Shown here one piece after another: positions 63,621 through 64,000 of a stretch of DNA of 64,000 bases. The stretch lies in NCBI RefSeq assembly GCF_000513295.1, contig NC_023065.1:1674001-1738000 (forward strand), written 5' to 3'. Within the stretch, counting starts at the first letter, position 1. Each line of letters starts with the position of its first letter. A program made the position numbers and the translations under genes. Source of the DNA: Magnetospirillum gryphiswaldense MSR-1 v2 (GTDB lineage Bacteria; Pseudomonadota; Alphaproteobacteria; Rhodospirillales; Magnetospirillaceae). Below the pieces are notes generated by a model that ran no database searches, had not been told where the DNA came from, and worked only from the letters and a program-made list of their open reading frames with translations.

Positions 63621-64000
63621 TCACCATGAAAAGCCAAGCGCCGCCGTACCGATCAGGTCGGGCGAGTTCTGGCCCTCGAATTCGCGGCTGCGCCGCACGG
63701 CACTGACCGTCATGTGGAAATCGTTGGACCAGAACAGCGAGAACCCGGCCTGAATGTCGCCGACGAAGATGTTCTTGTCGACGCTGGGACTTTGCCGGAA
63801 CGAATTGCCGTCGAGGAAGATGTTGTGGCCGACCGCCCGGCCCTGGGCGCCGGCGAAGAAATAAAAGCCCAAGGCGCCGTCGAGACGATCACTGTCGAAA
63901 TAATCGGTCCCCGACAGACCGGGACGGATGCGGGCGGGGCCGTAATCGCCGCGCAGATTTTTGCCCACCCGCAGCAAGGCGCCGCCACCGGCATAGGTGA
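63621..64000 (-). CDS. lpxR: LpxR-family lipid A deacylase-like outer-membrane protein, C-terminal part
   Basis: The reading frame stays open to the window edge, so the 5' part is missing. The visible ~126 residues have the C-terminal pattern of the DUF2219/LpxR family: LRGDYGPARIRPGLSGTDYF, a FFAGAQGRAVGHNIFLDGN segment, then SVDKNIFVGDIQAG and a terminal beta-strand ending in Phe-Ser-Trp. LpxR removes the 3'-acyloxyacyl group of lipid A in the outer membrane. A TTG at 63977 is internal, not a start. The final aromatic residue fits outer-membrane barrel export. Confidence 0.85.
   Translation of the reverse strand, partial: TYAGGGALLRVGKNLRGDYGPARIRPGLSGTDYFDSDRLDGALGFYFFAGAQGRAVGHNIFLDGNSFRQSPSVDKNIFVGDIQAGFSLFWSNDFHMTVSAVRRSREFEGQNSPDLIGTAALGFSW

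Noticed and set aside
1-64000. CRISPR array, transposase, integrase, tRNA or rRNA
   Set aside because: No regularly spaced repeats, no recognisable transposase or integrase frame, and no tRNA-like cloverleaf noticed; the only repeat element is the dRS3-like palindrome.

Overview
The window is GC-rich DNA with dense, tightly packed genes, as expected of an alphaproteobacterium. The AapJ-type binding-protein end at the left edge, the LpxR-type outer-membrane enzyme at the right edge and the overall gene style suggest a Rhodospirillales/Magnetospirillum-like host. Almost everything between 3.8 and 62.8 kb is one trans-AT polyketide synthase (PKS)/NRPS biosynthetic gene cluster. From memory, it resembles the glutarimide-polyketide (sesbanimide-type) cluster reported from Magnetospirillum; the species and product assignment is recognition plus inference, not a database result.

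Layout. 1-3659: end of an amino-acid-binding protein gene and a large hybrid sensor histidine kinase, probably outside the cluster. 3807-48378 (+): a tightly coupled series of two cyclic-peptide-type ABC exporters, an acyltransferase-enoylreductase fusion, a 6341-residue PKS, a flavin monooxygenase and a 6231-residue PKS-NRPS ending in a thioesterase. 48442-51503: an SPFH protein, a Leu/Ile/Val-type binding protein, a small membrane protein and a convergent DUF697 protein, none an obvious biosynthetic enzyme. 51685-57067 (+): a standalone AT-like acyl hydrolase, a family 3 binding protein, an SDF/DAACS symporter, a free ACP and an asparagine-synthetase-like amidotransferase. 57081-62762 (-): an HMG-synthase (beta-branching) cassette (ECH1, decarboxylating KS, ACP, HMGS), a cytochrome P450 and an FkbM methyltransferase. 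62768-64000: a metallophosphoesterase and the 3' part of an lpxR-like gene.

How the genes would work together (inference from domain order). The amidotransferase and free ACP would make malonamyl-ACP. Module 1 (KS-DH-KR-ACP) would give an unsaturated chain and module 2 (KS-B-ACP) would branch and close the glutarimide ring. Module 3 reduces, module 4 C-methylates and module 5 (KS-ECH-ACP-ACP) installs a beta-branch with the trans HMGS cassette. Module 6 is split over two proteins with a flavin monooxygenase gene between them, the layout expected for oxygen insertion. Modules 7-10 elongate further, KS11 is a non-elongating KS0, and a C-A-PCP-TE terminus adds an amino acid, probably basic, and releases the chain. 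P450 and FkbM would tailor the product and the paired ABC proteins would export it.

The most noteworthy details are a dRS3-like nested palindrome embedded in frame in the second PKS gene, a serine-less ACP-like domain inside the KS4 linker, a degenerate ECH remnant before the ECH2 domain, an AT-like protein lacking the malonate-binding Arg, and a periplasmic binding protein translationally coupled to an SDF symporter. No gap between genes exceeds about 180 bp and no tRNA, rRNA, CRISPR array or transposase was seen.
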